Assembly (NCBI GenBank): GCA_009731375.1
Contig: BJOX01000119.1
Coordinates: forward strand, 535,046 to 599,045
Length of the DNA: 64,000 nucleotides
Reading direction: 5' to 3'
Source of the DNA: Paulinella micropora
Taxonomy: Eukaryota; Cercozoa; Imbricatea; Euglyphida
The notes below the pieces were generated by a model that did no database searches, was not told where the DNA came from, and saw only the letters and a list, made by a program, of their open reading frames with translations. Positions 63,912-64,000 of this stretch are shown here, in pieces (positions within the stretch are counted from its first letter, which is position 1; every line of letters begins with the position of its first letter). A program made the position numbers and the translations under genes.

Positions 63912-64000
<89 letters not shown>
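63406..64000. other. Host flank right of the element; no gene seen
   Basis: Includes a hairpin CTAGGTCTTTTGTG ... CACAAAGACCTAG (63424-63456), TGTGCATG-type repeats to about 63560, unique sequence, and a (CA)n array from 63914 to the window end. Confidence 0.7.

Overview
The window is eukaryotic nuclear DNA. Its exons are GC-rich and separated by phase-consistent GT-AG introns, many of them built almost wholly from microsatellite DNA. Into this an AT-rich, virus-like DNA element has inserted. I see no rRNA, CRISPR or prokaryotic operon signals. The host looks like a unicellular eukaryote with repeat-laden introns, but I cannot name the lineage.

Region 1 (about 1-19,000, + strand): a long ankyrin-repeat gene. 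More than 20 small exons can be joined in phase. Their introns are tetranucleotide arrays (TATC, GATA, TATG, TTAC), (TA)n, (CA)n or (ATC)n. Pieces of exon edges with their splice sites are repeatedly copied into the neighbouring introns ('echoes'). A fold-back element lies at 4,912-6,207 and a tRNA-derived SINE near 14.5 kb.

Region 2 (19,000-26,100): unassigned sequence, then a broken gag-protease retroelement cut off before any reverse transcriptase.

Region 3 (26,142-38,589): remnants of a coiled-coil, protein-kinase and RING/IBR-like zinc-finger gene. It carries several frameshifts, a lost splice acceptor and an in-frame stop, so I call it a probable pseudogene. One intron holds about 4.8 kb of 9-bp satellite.

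Region 4 (38,590-42,008): intergenic (GA)n, (CA)n, (TATC)n and poly-G arrays with gaps.

Region 5 (42,015-63,399): a complete Polinton/Maverick-like virus of 21,385 bp. It has 154-bp terminal inverted repeats starting AGTAGT and a 6-bp target duplication CCCATG. It carries the full core set: protein-primed DNA polymerase B, retroviral-type integrase, double jelly-roll major capsid candidate, penton-like minor capsid, adenovirus-type protease and A32/FtsK-HerA packaging ATPase. Accessory genes include a 1,473-residue fibre-like protein with an S74 chaperone end, two FGKYKG-domain paralogues, an AP2-like DNA-binding candidate, a two-helix membrane protein, a small secreted Cys-rich protein, and an intron-containing gene with VAEAP repeats near the right end. 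Replication and early-type genes lie on the left (+), the virion block in the middle (-), and the integrase on the right (+). Two active-site residues deviate: polymerase motif A Asp is Asn, and the third integrase acid is Asp rather than Glu. This raises the question of whether the copy is still active.

Region 6 (63,406-64,000): host flank ending in a (CA)n array.
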